DNA of 64,000 bases from Rummeliibacillus pycnus_A (GTDB lineage Bacteria; Bacillota; Bacilli; Bacillales_A; Planococcaceae): assembly GCF_044359855.1 (NCBI RefSeq), contig NZ_CP132291.1, positions 2,418,001 to 2,482,000 of the forward strand, read 5' to 3'. Made by a program: the position numbers and the translations under genes. Below, in pieces: positions 29,375 to 38,921 of the stretch (its first letter is position 1; each line of letters opens with the position of its first letter). A model generated the notes under the pieces. It was given only the letters and a program-made list of their open reading frames with translations. It ran no database searches and was not told the origin of the DNA.

Positions 29375-30028
29375 TTAGTTGCGGTTGCCTTTTAATAGAG
29401 CATCAACATCAGCAAATACATCATTGATATCTTGCTGACCATTAATGTTAGTTAAAACATTTTTCTTATTGTAAAAATCAAGTAATGGTTGAGATTGCTT
29501 GATATTTACTTCCAGACGGTTAGTGACCGTTTCCGGATTATCGTCTGCTCTTTGATAAAGTTCTCCTCCATCTTTATCACATTTCGCTTCCTCTTTTGGA
29601 GGATTGAAAACTAAATGATAAGAAGAGCCACATACTTTACAGATACGACGACCTGTTAAACGTTTAATCAATTCTTCTTGTTCTACTTCGATATTCACAA
29701 CGTGTTCTACTTTTTTGCCAAGACCAGATAGAATACCATCCAATTCTTCAGCTTGAGTAGTAGTACGTGGGAAGCCATCTAGTAAGAATCCTTGATCACA
29801 ATCAGGTTGGCTTAAACGTTCACGAACGATGCCAATCGTTACTTCATCAGGTACCAAAGCACCTTTATCGATATACGATTTAGCTTCAAGCCCTAATTCC
29901 GTACCGTTTTTCATAGCTGCACGGAACATATCGCCTGTAGAAATATGAGGGATATCGTACTTCTCAACAATTTTGTCTGCTTGAGTACCTTTACCAGCAC
30001 CAGGCAAACCCATTAAAACGATATTCAT
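29375..30028 (-). CDS. adk: Adenylate kinase (zinc LID type)
   Basis: Interconverts ATP, AMP and ADP. It has 217 aa with P-loop GLPGAGKGT (residues 7-15) and FLLDGFPRT. A structural zinc site in the LID is formed by Cys130, Cys133, Cys150 and Asp153. The start is ATG at 30026-30028 (MNIVLMG). An open frame to 30082 lies over the spacer after secY and is not the start. It normally precedes map, which is broken here. Confidence 0.98.
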   Translation of the reverse strand: MNIVLMGLPGAGKGTQADKIVEKYDIPHISTGDMFRAAMKNGTELGLEAKSYIDKGALVPDEVTIGIVRERLSQPDCDQGFLLDGFPRTTTQAEELDGILSGLGKKVEHVVNIEVEQEELIKRLTGRRICKVCGSSYHLVFNPPKEEAKCDKDGGELYQRADDNPETVTNRLEVNIKQSQPLLDFYNKKNVLTNINGQQDINDVFADVDALLKGNRN

Positions 30029-30093
30029 ACGGAGTGCCCCCAATATTAGTATGAAGGTTTTTAGGAACGAATACCGTTCCAAAAAACCAACTT

Positions 30094-31380
30094 TTACTTC
30101 ATGAAACCTTTATAGTGTCGTTTTACAAGTTGTGATTCTAATTGTTTCATCGTTTCTAACGCAACGCTAACTACGATTAGCAAACTAGTACCGCCAATTT
30201 GTGCAGATGATGGAAGATTTGCAATATTGATAAACAAAATTGGAAGAACTGCCACTACTGACAAGAAAATTGACCCTACAAATGTTAAGCGATATAAAAC
30301 AGTTGTTAAATAATCTTGAGTGTTTTTACCAGGACGAATACCTGGAATATATGCACCTTGTTTTTTCAGATTATCTGCAACTTTTTCTGGATTTACTTGA
30401 ACAAACGCATAGAAATACGCAAACGCTATAATTAACGCTACGTATAAGATCATCCCAATTGGTTGACCATAATCAAACGTTTTTTCAATAAATCGTGTTA
30501 CTTTATTATCTTCAAAGAAAGTAGCAATCGTTCTTGGTGTTACAAGAAATGCAACAGCAAAGATTACTGGAATAACCCCGGCAGAGTTAACTTTCAATGG
30601 AAGATGAGATTGTTGTGCTCCACGTTGTGCTCCAGAGCCTTTTGCATATTGAATTGGAATTTTACGATTCGCTTGTTGAACGTAAATAACGCCAACTACA
30701 ATTGCTATAGCCGCTAATGCAATTACGACAAGCATGATAATGTTGATGAATAATTGGTCACCAGCATTTTCAAACTGTTGAGCATAAATTTGGTTCACTG
30801 TATTTGGTAATGCAGCAACGATCCCAGCGAAGATAATTATGGAAATACCATTTCCAACACCTTTTTCTGTAATCTGTTCGCCTAGCCATAATAAAAATGC
30901 TGTACCAGCAGTTAACACGATTGCAATTGTTAAGTAAGTCAATACTCCTTCTTCTTTAATCAATGAACCGCCGTACATACGGTTAAAACCGTAAGACATA
31001 GCGATTGATTGAATAAAAGCAAGGACAATTGCAAAGTAACGTGTAAATTGGGAAATTTTACGTCGCCCAACTTCACCTTGTTTTGACCACTCAGTGAACT
31101 TCTTCACAACATCCATTTGTAACAGTTGAACAATAATTGATGCCGTAATGTAAGGCATAATTCCCATCGCAAAAATAGAGAAGTTCTTAAGAGCTCCACC
31201 GCCAAAAGTATTCAAGAAACCAACCAAGCTATATTGATCAGTCTGTTGTAATACTTCAGCATCTACATTTGGTACTGGAACGAATGATCCTAAACGGAAA
31301 ACTACCAACATCAAAAGGGTGAAAATGATTTTATTTCTAATATCTCTCACGCGCATAAAGTTAGAGATTGTTCGAAACAT
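30094..31380 (-). CDS. secY: Preprotein translocase subunit SecY
   Basis: The protein-conducting channel, 428 aa with ten membrane helices. It begins MFRTISNFMRVRDIRNKI; the conserved cytosolic loop GQRG-like segment and the C-terminal YKGFMK are present. Its ATG overlaps the rplO stop by one base (TAATG), which implies coupled translation. Confidence 0.98.
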   Translation of the reverse strand: MFRTISNFMRVRDIRNKIIFTLLMLVVFRLGSFVPVPNVDAEVLQQTDQYSLVGFLNTFGGGALKNFSIFAMGIMPYITASIIVQLLQMDVVKKFTEWSKQGEVGRRKISQFTRYFAIVLAFIQSIAMSYGFNRMYGGSLIKEEGVLTYLTIAIVLTAGTAFLLWLGEQITEKGVGNGISIIIFAGIVAALPNTVNQIYAQQFENAGDQLFINIIMLVVIALAAIAIVVGVIYVQQANRKIPIQYAKGSGAQRGAQQSHLPLKVNSAGVIPVIFAVAFLVTPRTIATFFEDNKVTRFIEKTFDYGQPIGMILYVALIIAFAYFYAFVQVNPEKVADNLKKQGAYIPGIRPGKNTQDYLTTVLYRLTFVGSIFLSVVAVLPILFINIANLPSSAQIGGTSLLIVVSVALETMKQLESQLVKRHYKGFMK

Positions 31381-31820
31381 TAAATCACCTCAATGTTTCC
31401 GCCGGCATTTTCAATTGCTGCTTTTGCAGACGCAGAGAATTTATGAGCTTTTACAGAAAGCTTTTTATCAAGAGAACCGTTACCCAGAACTTTGATACCT
31501 GCTTTTTCTTTACCCACAACGCCAGTTTCAACAAGTAAAGCTGGTGTAACTTCTGTGCCTTCTTCAAAACGATTTAACACATCAAGATTTACGATAGCGT
31601 ATTCTTTGCGGTTAATGTTAGTGAAGCCACGTTTTGGTAAACGACGGAAAAGTGGGTTTTGACCACCTTCAAATCCAGGGCGAACGCCGCCGCCTGAACG
31701 TGAATTTTGACCTTTATGACCTCTACCAGAAGTTTTACCGTTACCAGTCGCAATACCACGGCCAACACGGTTACGTTCTTTACGTGAACCAGTAGCTGGT
31801 TCTAACTCATGAAGTTTCAT
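31380..31820 (-). CDS. rplO: 50S ribosomal protein L15
   Basis: A 146-aa protein whose N-terminal half is Gly/Arg rich (GRGIATGNGKTSGRGHKGQ), typical of the extended L15 tail. It lies 32 bp after rpmD and overlaps secY by one base. Confidence 0.98.
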   Translation of the reverse strand: MKLHELEPATGSRKERNRVGRGIATGNGKTSGRGHKGQNSRSGGGVRPGFEGGQNPLFRRLPKRGFTNINRKEYAIVNLDVLNRFEEGTEVTPALLVETGVVGKEKAGIKVLGNGSLDKKLSVKAHKFSASAKAAIENAGGNIEVI

Positions 31821-31852
31821 TAGATGGCACCTCCTTGTTATTAAATTTAAAA

Positions 31853-32035
31853 TTATTTTTCTGTTACTGTTACTAAATGAGCAACTTTAGTGATCGCACC
31901 GCGAATAGCTACGTTGTCAGCATGTTCAACAGTTTGATGCATTTTACGTAAACCTAATGCTTCAATAGTTTTACGTTGTGCTGGTTTAGCACCAATAATA
32001 CTTTTAGTGAGGGTAATTTCTAGTTTATTTGACAT
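31853..32035 (-). CDS. rpmD: 50S ribosomal protein L30
   Basis: A 60-aa protein starting MSNKLEITLTKSIIGAKPAQ with LGLRKMHQTVEH, the L30 signature. It lies 14 bp after rpsE. Confidence 0.97.
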   Translation of the reverse strand: MSNKLEITLTKSIIGAKPAQRKTIEALGLRKMHQTVEHADNVAIRGAITKVAHLVTVTEK

Positions 32036-32049
32036 GTTATTTCCCTCCC

Positions 32050-32553
32050 TTAACCTAGTAATTCTTCTACTGATTTACCACGAAGTTTTGCAACTTCTTC
32101 AGCTTGTTTTAATTCAGATAAACCTTTAATAGTTGCACGCACCATGTTGATTGGTGTGTTTGAACCTAAAGATTTTGAAAGAATATCAGAAATACCAGCA
32201 AGTTCAAGTACGGCACGTACTGGACCACCAGCGATAACACCTGTACCAGGAGCAGCAGGTTTGATCAAGATATTTCCTGCACCAAAGCTTCCAATTACTA
32301 AGTGAGGTGTAGTACCACCAACACGTGGAACTTCGATAAGGTTTTTCTTCGCATCTTCTACAGCTTTGCGAATAGCATCAGGTACTTCTTGAGCTTTACC
32401 TGTACCAAAACCTACATGGCCATTACGATCTCCGACTACAACTAATGCAGTGAAGCGGAAACGACGTCCACCTTTTACAACTTTAGCAACGCGGTTGATA
32501 GTAACAACGCGTTCTTCAAGTTCTAGATTGTTTGCGTCAAAATTAAGACCCAT
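32050..32553 (-). CDS. rpsE: 30S ribosomal protein S5
   Basis: A 167-aa protein with the N-terminal double-stranded RNA-binding domain (EERVVTINRVAKVVKGGRRF) and loop-rich GFGTGKAQEVPDAIRKA. The spectinomycin-site loop VVKGGRR is present in standard form. It lies between rplR and rpmD. Confidence 0.98.
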   Translation of the reverse strand: MGLNFDANNLELEERVVTINRVAKVVKGGRRFRFTALVVVGDRNGHVGFGTGKAQEVPDAIRKAVEDAKKNLIEVPRVGGTTPHLVIGSFGAGNILIKPAAPGTGVIAGGPVRAVLELAGISDILSKSLGSNTPINMVRATIKGLSELKQAEEVAKLRGKSVEELLG

Positions 32554-32574
32554 GATAAGTGTACCTCCTTCTTA

Positions 32575-32934
32575 TTAAAATTCTAAACCGTTTTCGCGAG
32601 CAGCTTCAGCTAAAGCTTTTACGCGTCCATGATATAAGTAACCACCGCGGTCAAATACAACAGCTTTAATATTTTTTTCCGCAGCAAGTTTAGCGATTGT
32701 TTCACCAATTTTTGTAGCAGCTTCCACATTGCTTGCAGTGCCTTCAAAACCTTTATCCATAGTTGAAGCTGAAGCAAGTGTTACGCCTTGAGTATCGTCA
32801 ATAATTTGAGCGTAAATGTGTTGATTTGAACGGTATACATTTAAACGTGGACGTTGTGTAGTACCTGAAATTTTAGCACGTACGCGAGCATGACGTTTTT
32901 TACGAACTTGATTTTTATCTTGTTTCGTAATCAC
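32575..32934 (-). CDS. rplR: 50S ribosomal protein L18
   Basis: A 119-aa 5S-rRNA-binding protein. The basic N terminus RKKRHARVRAKISGT and the end FDRGGYLYHGRVKALAEAAR are diagnostic. It lies 33 bp after rplF. Confidence 0.98.
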   Translation of the reverse strand: MITKQDKNQVRKKRHARVRAKISGTTQRPRLNVYRSNQHIYAQIIDDTQGVTLASASTMDKGFEGTASNVEAATKIGETIAKLAAEKNIKAVVFDRGGYLYHGRVKALAEAARENGLEF

Positions 32935-32967
32935 AAAGGGTCACTCCTTTCTAATGCTTAGGCAGCA

Positions 32968-33507
32968 TTATTTACCTGTTTTACCTTCTTTACGACGAAC
33001 GAATTCGCCTTCGTAACGGATCCCTTTACCTTTATAAGGTTCTGGTGGACGTACGTCACGGATGTTTGAAGCAAGAGCTCCAACTTTTTCTTTTGAAATA
33101 CCTTTAACAATAACCTTAGTGTTAGAAGGTACTTCGACTACTAAACCATCTTCTGGTGTGAATTCAACTGGGTGAGAGTAACCAACGTTCAATACAAGTT
33201 TTTTACCTTGCATTTGAGCACGATAACCAACCCCAACTAATTCTAGAGATTTAGCAAATCCTTCAGATACACCTGTTACCATGTTAGCAAGCAAAGCACG
33301 AGTTGTACCGTGGTTTGTACGGTGTTCTTTAGATTCAGAAGGACGTGTTAAAGTAATCACATTACCTTCTTGTTCGATTTTAATATCTTTGTTAAAAGCA
33401 CGAACTAATTCGCCTTTTGGTCCTTTTACAGTTGCTACGTTATCAGCACTTACTGATACAGTAACACCTGCAGGTACCTCGATTGGCTTTTTACCTATAC
33501 GAGACAT
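32968..33507 (-). CDS. rplF: 50S ribosomal protein L6
   Basis: A 179-aa protein with two similar domains. It begins MSRIGKKPIEVPAGV and ends with the rRNA-contact segment PEPYKGKGIRYEGEFVRRK. It lies 32 bp after rpsH. Confidence 0.98.
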   Translation of the reverse strand: MSRIGKKPIEVPAGVTVSVSADNVATVKGPKGELVRAFNKDIKIEQEGNVITLTRPSESKEHRTNHGTTRALLANMVTGVSEGFAKSLELVGVGYRAQMQGKKLVLNVGYSHPVEFTPEDGLVVEVPSNTKVIVKGISKEKVGALASNIRDVRPPEPYKGKGIRYEGEFVRRKEGKTGK

Positions 33508-33539
33508 TTAATGTTGCACCTCCATTCTTTTGTTGCTAA

Positions 33540-33938
33540 TTACCAAACGTATGCTAGAACTTCGCCGCCAACTTTTTTAGCGCGAGCTTCTTTGTCTGTT
33601 AATAAACCTTGTGAAGTTGAAACTAAAGCGATACCTAATCCGTTCAACACTTTTGGTACTTCATTAGTTTTAGCGTAAACACGTAAACCTGGTTTAGAAA
33701 TACGTTTTAAACCTGTAATAACGCGTTCGTTATTTTGACCGTATTTTAAGAAGATACGGATAATACCTTGTTTGTCATCTTCAACATATTCAACGTCACG
33801 AATGAAACCTTCACGCTTAAGAATTTCAGCGATTTCTTTTTTGATATTAGAACCTGGAAGCTCTAATTTTTCGTGACGGACCATGTTAGCATTACGAATG
33901 CGTGTAAGCATATCTGCAATTGGATCTGTCATAGTCAT
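33540..33938 (-). CDS. rpsH: 30S ribosomal protein S8
   Basis: A 132-aa central-domain protein. DPIADMLTRIRNANMVRHE and the C-terminal STSQGLLTDKEARAKKVGGE are family signatures. In E. coli S8 is the spc operon repressor; I see no obvious target mimic here. Confidence 0.98.
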   Translation of the reverse strand: MTMTDPIADMLTRIRNANMVRHEKLELPGSNIKKEIAEILKREGFIRDVEYVEDDKQGIIRIFLKYGQNNERVITGLKRISKPGLRVYAKTNEVPKVLNGLGIALVSTSQGLLTDKEARAKKVGGEVLAYVW

Positions 33939-33968
33939 TACAATTTACCTCCTTCCCAAATTAGGGGA

Positions 33969-34154
33969 TTACCAGCTGGCTTTTTTGACGCCAGGAATTT
34001 GTCCCTTATAAGCAAGTTCACGGAAACAAATACGGCAAAGTTTGAATTTGCGGTATACAGAGTGTGGACGACCACAGCGTTCACAGCGTGTATATTCTTG
34101 CACTTTAAACTTTGAACCACGTTGTTGTTTAATGATCATTGATTTTTTAGCCAC
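33969..34154 (-). CDS. rpsN: 30S ribosomal protein S14, zinc-binding type
   Basis: A 61-aa short-form S14 with zinc ligands Cys24, Cys27, Cys40 and Cys43 (CERC...CRIC). It ends in the usual PGVKKASW. This is the C+ paralogue. A zinc-free paralogue, if any, lies outside the window. Confidence 0.98.
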   Translation of the reverse strand: MAKKSMIIKQQRGSKFKVQEYTRCERCGRPHSVYRKFKLCRICFRELAYKGQIPGVKKASW

Positions 34155-34171
34155 GTTCTCGCCTCCCTATA

Positions 34172-34711
34172 TTATTTTTGGAATGGCATACCGAATTGTG
34201 TTAACAACTCGCGAGCTTCTTCATCAGAGTTCGCAGTAGTAACGATAACGATATCCATACCGCGTACTTTTGAAACTTTATCATAGTCGATTTCAGGGAA
34301 AATTAATTGTTCTTTTACACCTAGAGTATAGTTACCGCGACCATCGAATGCTTTTTTAGAAACACCACGGAAGTCACGTACACGTGGAAGAGAAATAGAA
34401 ATTAATTTGTCCAAGAAGTCATACATACGTTCACCACGTAATGTAACTTTTGCGCCGATTGGCATACCTTCACGAAGACGGAAGCCAGCGATAGATTTTT
34501 TAGCTTTAGTAATAACTGGTTTTTGACCAGTGATTAATTGTAATTCCTCTACAGCTGTATCAAGAACTTTAGAGTTTTGAACTGCATCACCAACACCCAT
34601 GTTGATAACGATTTTTTCAACTTTTGGTACTTGCATAGTTGAAGTGTATTCGAATTTGCTCATAAGAGCTGAAGAAACTTCATTTACATATTTTTCTTTT
34701 AGGCGGTTCAT
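34172..34711 (-). CDS. rplE: 50S ribosomal protein L5
   Basis: A 179-aa 5S-rRNA-binding protein. VEKIVINMGVGDAVQNSK and PRVRDFRGVSKKAFDGRGNY are diagnostic. It lies 26 bp after rplX. Confidence 0.98.
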   Translation of the reverse strand: MNRLKEKYVNEVSSALMSKFEYTSTMQVPKVEKIVINMGVGDAVQNSKVLDTAVEELQLITGQKPVITKAKKSIAGFRLREGMPIGAKVTLRGERMYDFLDKLISISLPRVRDFRGVSKKAFDGRGNYTLGVKEQLIFPEIDYDKVSKVRGMDIVIVTTANSDEEARELLTQFGMPFQK

Positions 34712-34737
34712 GTTAGTACCTCCCTTCTCTTTTAAAC

Positions 34738-35049
34738 TTATTTATCGATTACTGCACCTGATTTTTTTGCTACACGAACTTTTTTGCCATCTTCTTCTTT
34801 ATAACCTACGCGAGTCGGCTCGCCAGATTTAGGATCGATTAGCATTACGTTCGAAACGTGAATTGCTGCCTCTTGGCTGACAATTCCACCTTGTGGATTA
34901 AGTTGGTTAGGTTTTACGTGTTTTTTAACGATGTTTACACCTTCAACTAACACGCGATCTTTTTTAGGGAAAGCAGCTAGGATTACACCTGTTTTGCCTT
35001 TATCTTTACCTGTAATAACCATTACTTTGTCGCCTTTTTTAACATGCAT
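34738..35049 (-). CDS. rplX: 50S ribosomal protein L24
   Basis: A 103-aa assembly-initiating protein with a KOW motif near its start (KKGDKVMVITGKDKGKTG). It lies 35 bp after rplN. Confidence 0.98.
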   Translation of the reverse strand: MHVKKGDKVMVITGKDKGKTGVILAAFPKKDRVLVEGVNIVKKHVKPNQLNPQGGIVSQEAAIHVSNVMLIDPKSGEPTRVGYKEEDGKKVRVAKKSGAVIDK

Positions 35050-35084
35050 TCTGTCGCACCTCCTTGATTGGCACTTTCATGTAA

Positions 35085-35453
35085 TTAAAGAACTTCCGGA
35101 GCTAATGAAACAATTTTCATAAAGCTGTTGTCACGTAATTCACGTGCAACTGGTCCGAAAATACGTGTTCCGCGTGGTGATTTATCATCTTTAATGATTA
35201 CACATGCGTTTTCATCAAATTTGATGTAAGTACCGTCTTTACGACGAACACCGCTTTTAGTACGAACGATAACAGCTTTAACTACTTCGCCCTTCTTGAC
35301 AACGCCACCTGGTGTTGCTTTCTTGACTGTACAAACAATAACATCACCGATGTTAGCAGTTTTACGTCCAGAACCACCTAGTACTTTAATAGTTAGAACT
35401 TCTTTCGCACCTGAGTTGTCGGCAACTTTCAAACGACTTTCTTGTTGAATCAC
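35085..35453 (-). CDS. rplN: 50S ribosomal protein L14
   Basis: A 122-aa protein with MIQQESRLKVADNSGAKE and the GTRIFGPVARELR signature. It forms an inter-subunit bridge. It lies 40 bp after rpsQ. Confidence 0.98.
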   Translation of the reverse strand: MIQQESRLKVADNSGAKEVLTIKVLGGSGRKTANIGDVIVCTVKKATPGGVVKKGEVVKAVIVRTKSGVRRKDGTYIKFDENACVIIKDDKSPRGTRIFGPVARELRDNSFMKIVSLAPEVL

Positions 35454-35493
35454 TTAGGTTACCTCCCTTCGGACTATGTTGTTCCGAATTTTA

Positions 35494-35757
35494 TTAGATA
35501 ATAACCGCTTTTTCTACAACTTCGACTAAACGGAAGCGTTTAGTAGCTGATAGCGGACGAGTTTCCATAATGCGTACGATATCTCCAACTTTAGCTACGT
35601 TGTTTTCATCATGCGCTTTGAACTTTTTAGAGTACTTTACACGTTTACCATAAAGCGAATGCTTTTTGTAAGTTTCAACCATAACAGTGACTGTTTTGTC
35701 CATTTTGTCTGAAACTACGCGGCCTGTGTAAACTTTGCGTTGGTTACGCTCAGTCAT
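35494..35757 (-). CDS. rpsQ: 30S ribosomal protein S17
   Basis: An 87-aa OB-fold 16S-binding protein. GRVVSDKMDKTVTVMVE and the end LSATKRFRLVEVVEKAVII are typical. It lies 20 bp after rpmC. Confidence 0.98.
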   Translation of the reverse strand: MTERNQRKVYTGRVVSDKMDKTVTVMVETYKKHSLYGKRVKYSKKFKAHDENNVAKVGDIVRIMETRPLSATKRFRLVEVVEKAVII

Positions 35758-35777
35758 GCTTGCAAACCTCCTCTTTA

Positions 35778-35978
35778 TCAGTTATTTGCACTGATTTCTC
35801 TTTCGCGAATCACAGTTTTCATTCGCGCAATCGCTTTGCGTACTTCACGAATGCGAGCTGTGTTTTCTAATTGACCAGTCGCCAATTGGAAGCGAAGGTT
35901 GAAAAGCTCTTCTTTCAGTGATTTTACTTTTACTTCGATTTCTACAGTTGTAAGTTCACGGATTTCATTAGCTTTCAT
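35778..35978 (-). CDS. rpmC: 50S ribosomal protein L29
   Basis: A 66-aa helical hairpin at the tunnel exit that helps bind SRP and trigger factor. The start is ATG at 35976-35978 (MKANEIRELT), inside the last codons of rplP (11-bp overlap). The frame is open upstream to 36011, but that part is rplP sequence. Confidence 0.97.
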   Translation of the reverse strand: MKANEIRELTTVEIEVKVKSLKEELFNLRFQLATGQLENTARIREVRKAIARMKTVIREREISANN

Positions 35979-36402
35979 TAGATTCACCACCAATTTCTTC
36001 ACGTTTAACAATCTTACATTTAACAGGCAATTTATGAGCTGCTAAACGAAGTGCTTCACGAGCGATTTCTTCAGAAACGCCACCGATTTCAAACATAATT
36101 CTACCTGGTTTTACTACGGCTACCCAACCTTCAGGAGCACCTTTCCCTGAACCCATACGTACTTCAAGAGGCTTTTTAGTGTATGGTTTGTGTGGGAAGA
36201 TTTTAATCCAAACTTTACCGCCACGTTTTGTATAACGAGTCATAGCAATACGTGCAGCTTCGATTTGACGGTTAGTGATCCAGCTAGCTTCTAATGATTG
36301 TAAACCAAATTCACCAAATGTTACTTGTGTGCCGCCTTTCGCTTCACCACGCATTTTGCCACGGTGTACACGACGGTATTTAACGCGTTTTGGCAATAAC
36401 AT
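35968..36402 (-). CDS. rplP: 50S ribosomal protein L16
   Basis: A 144-aa protein near the A site. The start is ATG at 36400-36402 (MLLPKRVKYRRVHRGKMRG). WVAVVKPGRIMFEIGGV and EALRLAAHKLPVKCKIV are signatures. It begins 1 bp after the rpsC stop, and its 3' end overlaps rpmC. Confidence 0.98.
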   Translation of the reverse strand: MLLPKRVKYRRVHRGKMRGEAKGGTQVTFGEFGLQSLEASWITNRQIEAARIAMTRYTKRGGKVWIKIFPHKPYTKKPLEVRMGSGKGAPEGWVAVVKPGRIMFEIGGVSEEIAREALRLAAHKLPVKCKIVKREEIGGESNES

Positions 36403-36403
36403 A

Positions 36404-37060
36404 TTATTTGCCTCCTTCCTCAGAGTTCTTCTTAACTGGAAGGACTTCACCGCGGTAGATCCATACTTTAACACCTAATTTACCATAAGTAGTGTCAGCT
36501 TCTGCATGAGCATAATCAATGTCAGCGCGAAGAGTATGAAGCGGAACAGTTCCTTCACTGTAGTGTTCAGCACGAGCGATATCAGCGCCACCTAGACGAC
36601 CAGATACTTGAGTTTTAATACCTTGAGCACCTGCACGAATTGTACGTTGAATTGCTTGTTTTTGTGCACGACGGAATGATACACGGTTTTCTAATTGGCG
36701 AGCAATATTTTCAGCTACCAATTTAGCATCAAGATCAGCACGTTTGATTTCAACAATGTTGATGTGTACGCGTTTACCAGTCATTTCGTTAAGGTTTTTA
36801 CGAAGTGATTCAACTTCAGTACCGCCTTTACCGATAACCATACCTGGTTTCGCAGTGCTAATTGTGATGTTGACTTTATTTGCAGCACGTTCGATTTCAA
36901 CTTTAGAAACCGATGCTTCTTTTAATCTAGTTTCGATGAATTTACGAACTTTAATGTCTTCGTGAAGTAATGTAGCATAGTCTTTTTCTGCGTACCATCT
37001 AGACTCCCAGTCACGAATGACACCGACACGTAATCCTATTGGATGTACTTTTTGTCCCAC
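36404..37060 (-). CDS. rpsC: 30S ribosomal protein S3
   Basis: A 218-aa mRNA-entry protein with a KH domain (PGMVIGKGGTEVESLRKNL) and the C-terminal GTVPLHTLRADIDY segment. It begins MGQKVHPIGLRVGVIRDWES. It lies 3 bp after rplV. Confidence 0.98.
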   Translation of the reverse strand: MGQKVHPIGLRVGVIRDWESRWYAEKDYATLLHEDIKVRKFIETRLKEASVSKVEIERAANKVNITISTAKPGMVIGKGGTEVESLRKNLNEMTGKRVHINIVEIKRADLDAKLVAENIARQLENRVSFRRAQKQAIQRTIRAGAQGIKTQVSGRLGGADIARAEHYSEGTVPLHTLRADIDYAHAEADTTYGKLGVKVWIYRGEVLPVKKNSEEGGK

Positions 37061-37063
37061 GTA

Positions 37064-37408
37064 TTATCCCTCCTTCTTCTCAGATACCACGATTGTAATG
37101 TGGCTTGTACGTTTGTTAATTGCGCTTGCACGTCCTTGAGCACGTGGACGGAAACGTTTCAATGTTGGACCTTCGTCAACGAATACTTCTGAAATTACTA
37201 AGTTGTTAACGTCTAAATCATAATTGTGTTCAGCGTTAGCGACTGCAGATTTTAACACTTTTTCTACTACAGGAGATGCTGCTCTTGGAGTATGGCGTAA
37301 AATTGCAACTGCTTCGCCTACTTGCTTGCCTCGGATTAAATCAACTACTAAGCGGACTTTACGAGGAGCAATTCGAACTGTGCGAGCAATAGCTTTAGCT
37401 TGTTGCAT
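37064..37408 (-). CDS. rplV: 50S ribosomal protein L22
   Basis: A 114-aa tunnel-lining protein. ARTVRIAPRKVRLVVDLIRG and the beta-hairpin FVDEGPTLKRFRPRAQGRA, where macrolide-resistance changes occur, read as normal wild-type sequence. Confidence 0.98.
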   Translation of the reverse strand: MQQAKAIARTVRIAPRKVRLVVDLIRGKQVGEAVAILRHTPRAASPVVEKVLKSAVANAEHNYDLDVNNLVISEVFVDEGPTLKRFRPRAQGRASAINKRTSHITIVVSEKKEG

Positions 37409-37429
37409 CAGGATTTACCTCCCCTCAAA

Positions 37430-37711
37430 TTAGCGTACTGAAGTTTTCTTATCATCTGCACCATGACCTTTAAAAGTACGAGTTGGTGCAAATTCGCCTA
37501 GTTTATGACCTACCATATCTTCAGTCACGTATACAGGCACGTGTTTACGTCCATCATATACAGCGATTGTTAAACCGATAAAATTCGGGAAGATTGTAGA
37601 GCGGCGAGACCAAGTTTTGATCACTTGTTTTTTTTCTGAATCTTGTTGAGCTTCCACTTTTTTCATTAAGTGTTCGTCAACAAAAGGTCCTTTTTTCAAG
37701 CTACGACCCAT
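37430..37711 (-). CDS. rpsS: 30S ribosomal protein S19
   Basis: A 93-aa head protein. MGRSLKKGPFVDEHLMKK and TWSRRSTIFPNFIGLTIAVY are diagnostic. It lies 60 bp after rplB. Confidence 0.98.
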   Translation of the reverse strand: MGRSLKKGPFVDEHLMKKVEAQQDSEKKQVIKTWSRRSTIFPNFIGLTIAVYDGRKHVPVYVTEDMVGHKLGEFAPTRTFKGHGADDKKTSVR

Positions 37712-37771
37712 TTTGGAACCTCCCTCCGTGATTTCACCACGGTTCTCTCATTGAACCGTAGTCTAATCACA

Positions 37772-38602
37772 TTATTTTTTACGACGACGAATGATAAGTT
37801 TGTCGGATTTGTTTTTCTTGTTACGAGTTTTGTAACCAAGTGCTGGTTTACCCCAAGGTGTCATTGGTGATTTACGTCCTACAGGAGCTTTACCTTCACC
37901 ACCACCATGTGGGTGATCGTTAGGGTTCATAACAGAACCACGTACAGTTGGGCGTTTGCCTAACCAGCGAGAACGACCAGCTTTACCAATGTGAATTAGT
38001 TCGTGTTGTTCGTTACCAACTGCACCGATAGTAGCACGGCATGTACCTAGAATCATACGAACTTCGCCAGATTGAAGACGAATGATTACGTATTTATCTT
38101 CTTTACCTAGAATTTGAGCAGAAGTACCAGCAGAACGTACTAGTTGTCCACCTTTACCAGGTTTCATTTCGATATTATGGATTGTTGTACCCATTGGGAT
38201 GTTTGATAATGGTAGGGCGTTACCTACTTTAATATCAACTTCTGGACCAGATACAATAGTCATTCCAACTTCTAGACCTTTTGGTGCTAGGATATAACGT
38301 TTTTCACCATCAGCATAGTTAATTAATGCGATGTTTGCAGATCGGTTTGGATCATATTCGATAGTAGCAACGCGTCCTGGAATGCCATCTTTCAAACGTT
38401 TGAAATCGATGACACGGTATTGACGTTTGTGGCCACCACCATGATGACGAACAGTGATTTTACCTTGGTTGTTACGACCAGCTTTGCGTTTTGTAGATTC
38501 TAACAAAGATTTTTCAGGTTTGTTAGTAGTAATCTCAGCAAAGTCAGATGATGTCATGTTACGACGACCATTTGAGGTAGGCTTATACTTTTTAATCGCC
38601 AT
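37772..38602 (-). CDS. rplB: 50S ribosomal protein L2
   Basis: A 276-aa protein near the peptidyl-transferase centre. It begins MAIKKYKPTSNGRRNMT. The conserved VRGSVMNPNDHPHGGGEGK loop carries the His implicated in function. The basic tail ends LIIRRRKK. Confidence 0.98.
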   Translation of the reverse strand: MAIKKYKPTSNGRRNMTSSDFAEITTNKPEKSLLESTKRKAGRNNQGKITVRHHGGGHKRQYRVIDFKRLKDGIPGRVATIEYDPNRSANIALINYADGEKRYILAPKGLEVGMTIVSGPEVDIKVGNALPLSNIPMGTTIHNIEMKPGKGGQLVRSAGTSAQILGKEDKYVIIRLQSGEVRMILGTCRATIGAVGNEQHELIHIGKAGRSRWLGKRPTVRGSVMNPNDHPHGGGEGKAPVGRKSPMTPWGKPALGYKTRNKKNKSDKLIIRRRKK

Positions 38603-38642
38603 TTGTGTTCCCTCCTTCTTTATTGTTCATATTGAACGATAA

Positions 38643-38921
38643 TTACATTTCGAATAATTCGATTTCGCCTTCAGCTAATTTTACAATAGCTTTACGACGT
38701 TTGTTTGTGTAACCACCGAATTTACCGACACGTTTGAATTTACCTTTGTAGTTCATGATGTTGACTTTTTCAACTTTCACGCCAAAGATTTCTTCAACAG
38801 CATCTTTTACTTCTGTTTTGTTGGCACGAGTGTCAACTTCAAAAGTATATTTATTTTCTGCCATTTGTTCTGAAGAACGCTCAGTAATGACAGGACGTTT
38901 TAATACATTACGTGCTTCCAT
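38643..38921 (-). CDS. rplW: 50S ribosomal protein L23
   Basis: A 92-aa exit-tunnel protein that docks trigger factor and SRP. VLKRPVITERSSEQMAENKY and GKFKRVGKFGGYTNKRRKA are signatures. It overlaps rplD by one base (TAATG). Confidence 0.98.
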   Translation of the reverse strand: MEARNVLKRPVITERSSEQMAENKYTFEVDTRANKTEVKDAVEEIFGVKVEKVNIMNYKGKFKRVGKFGGYTNKRRKAIVKLAEGEIELFEM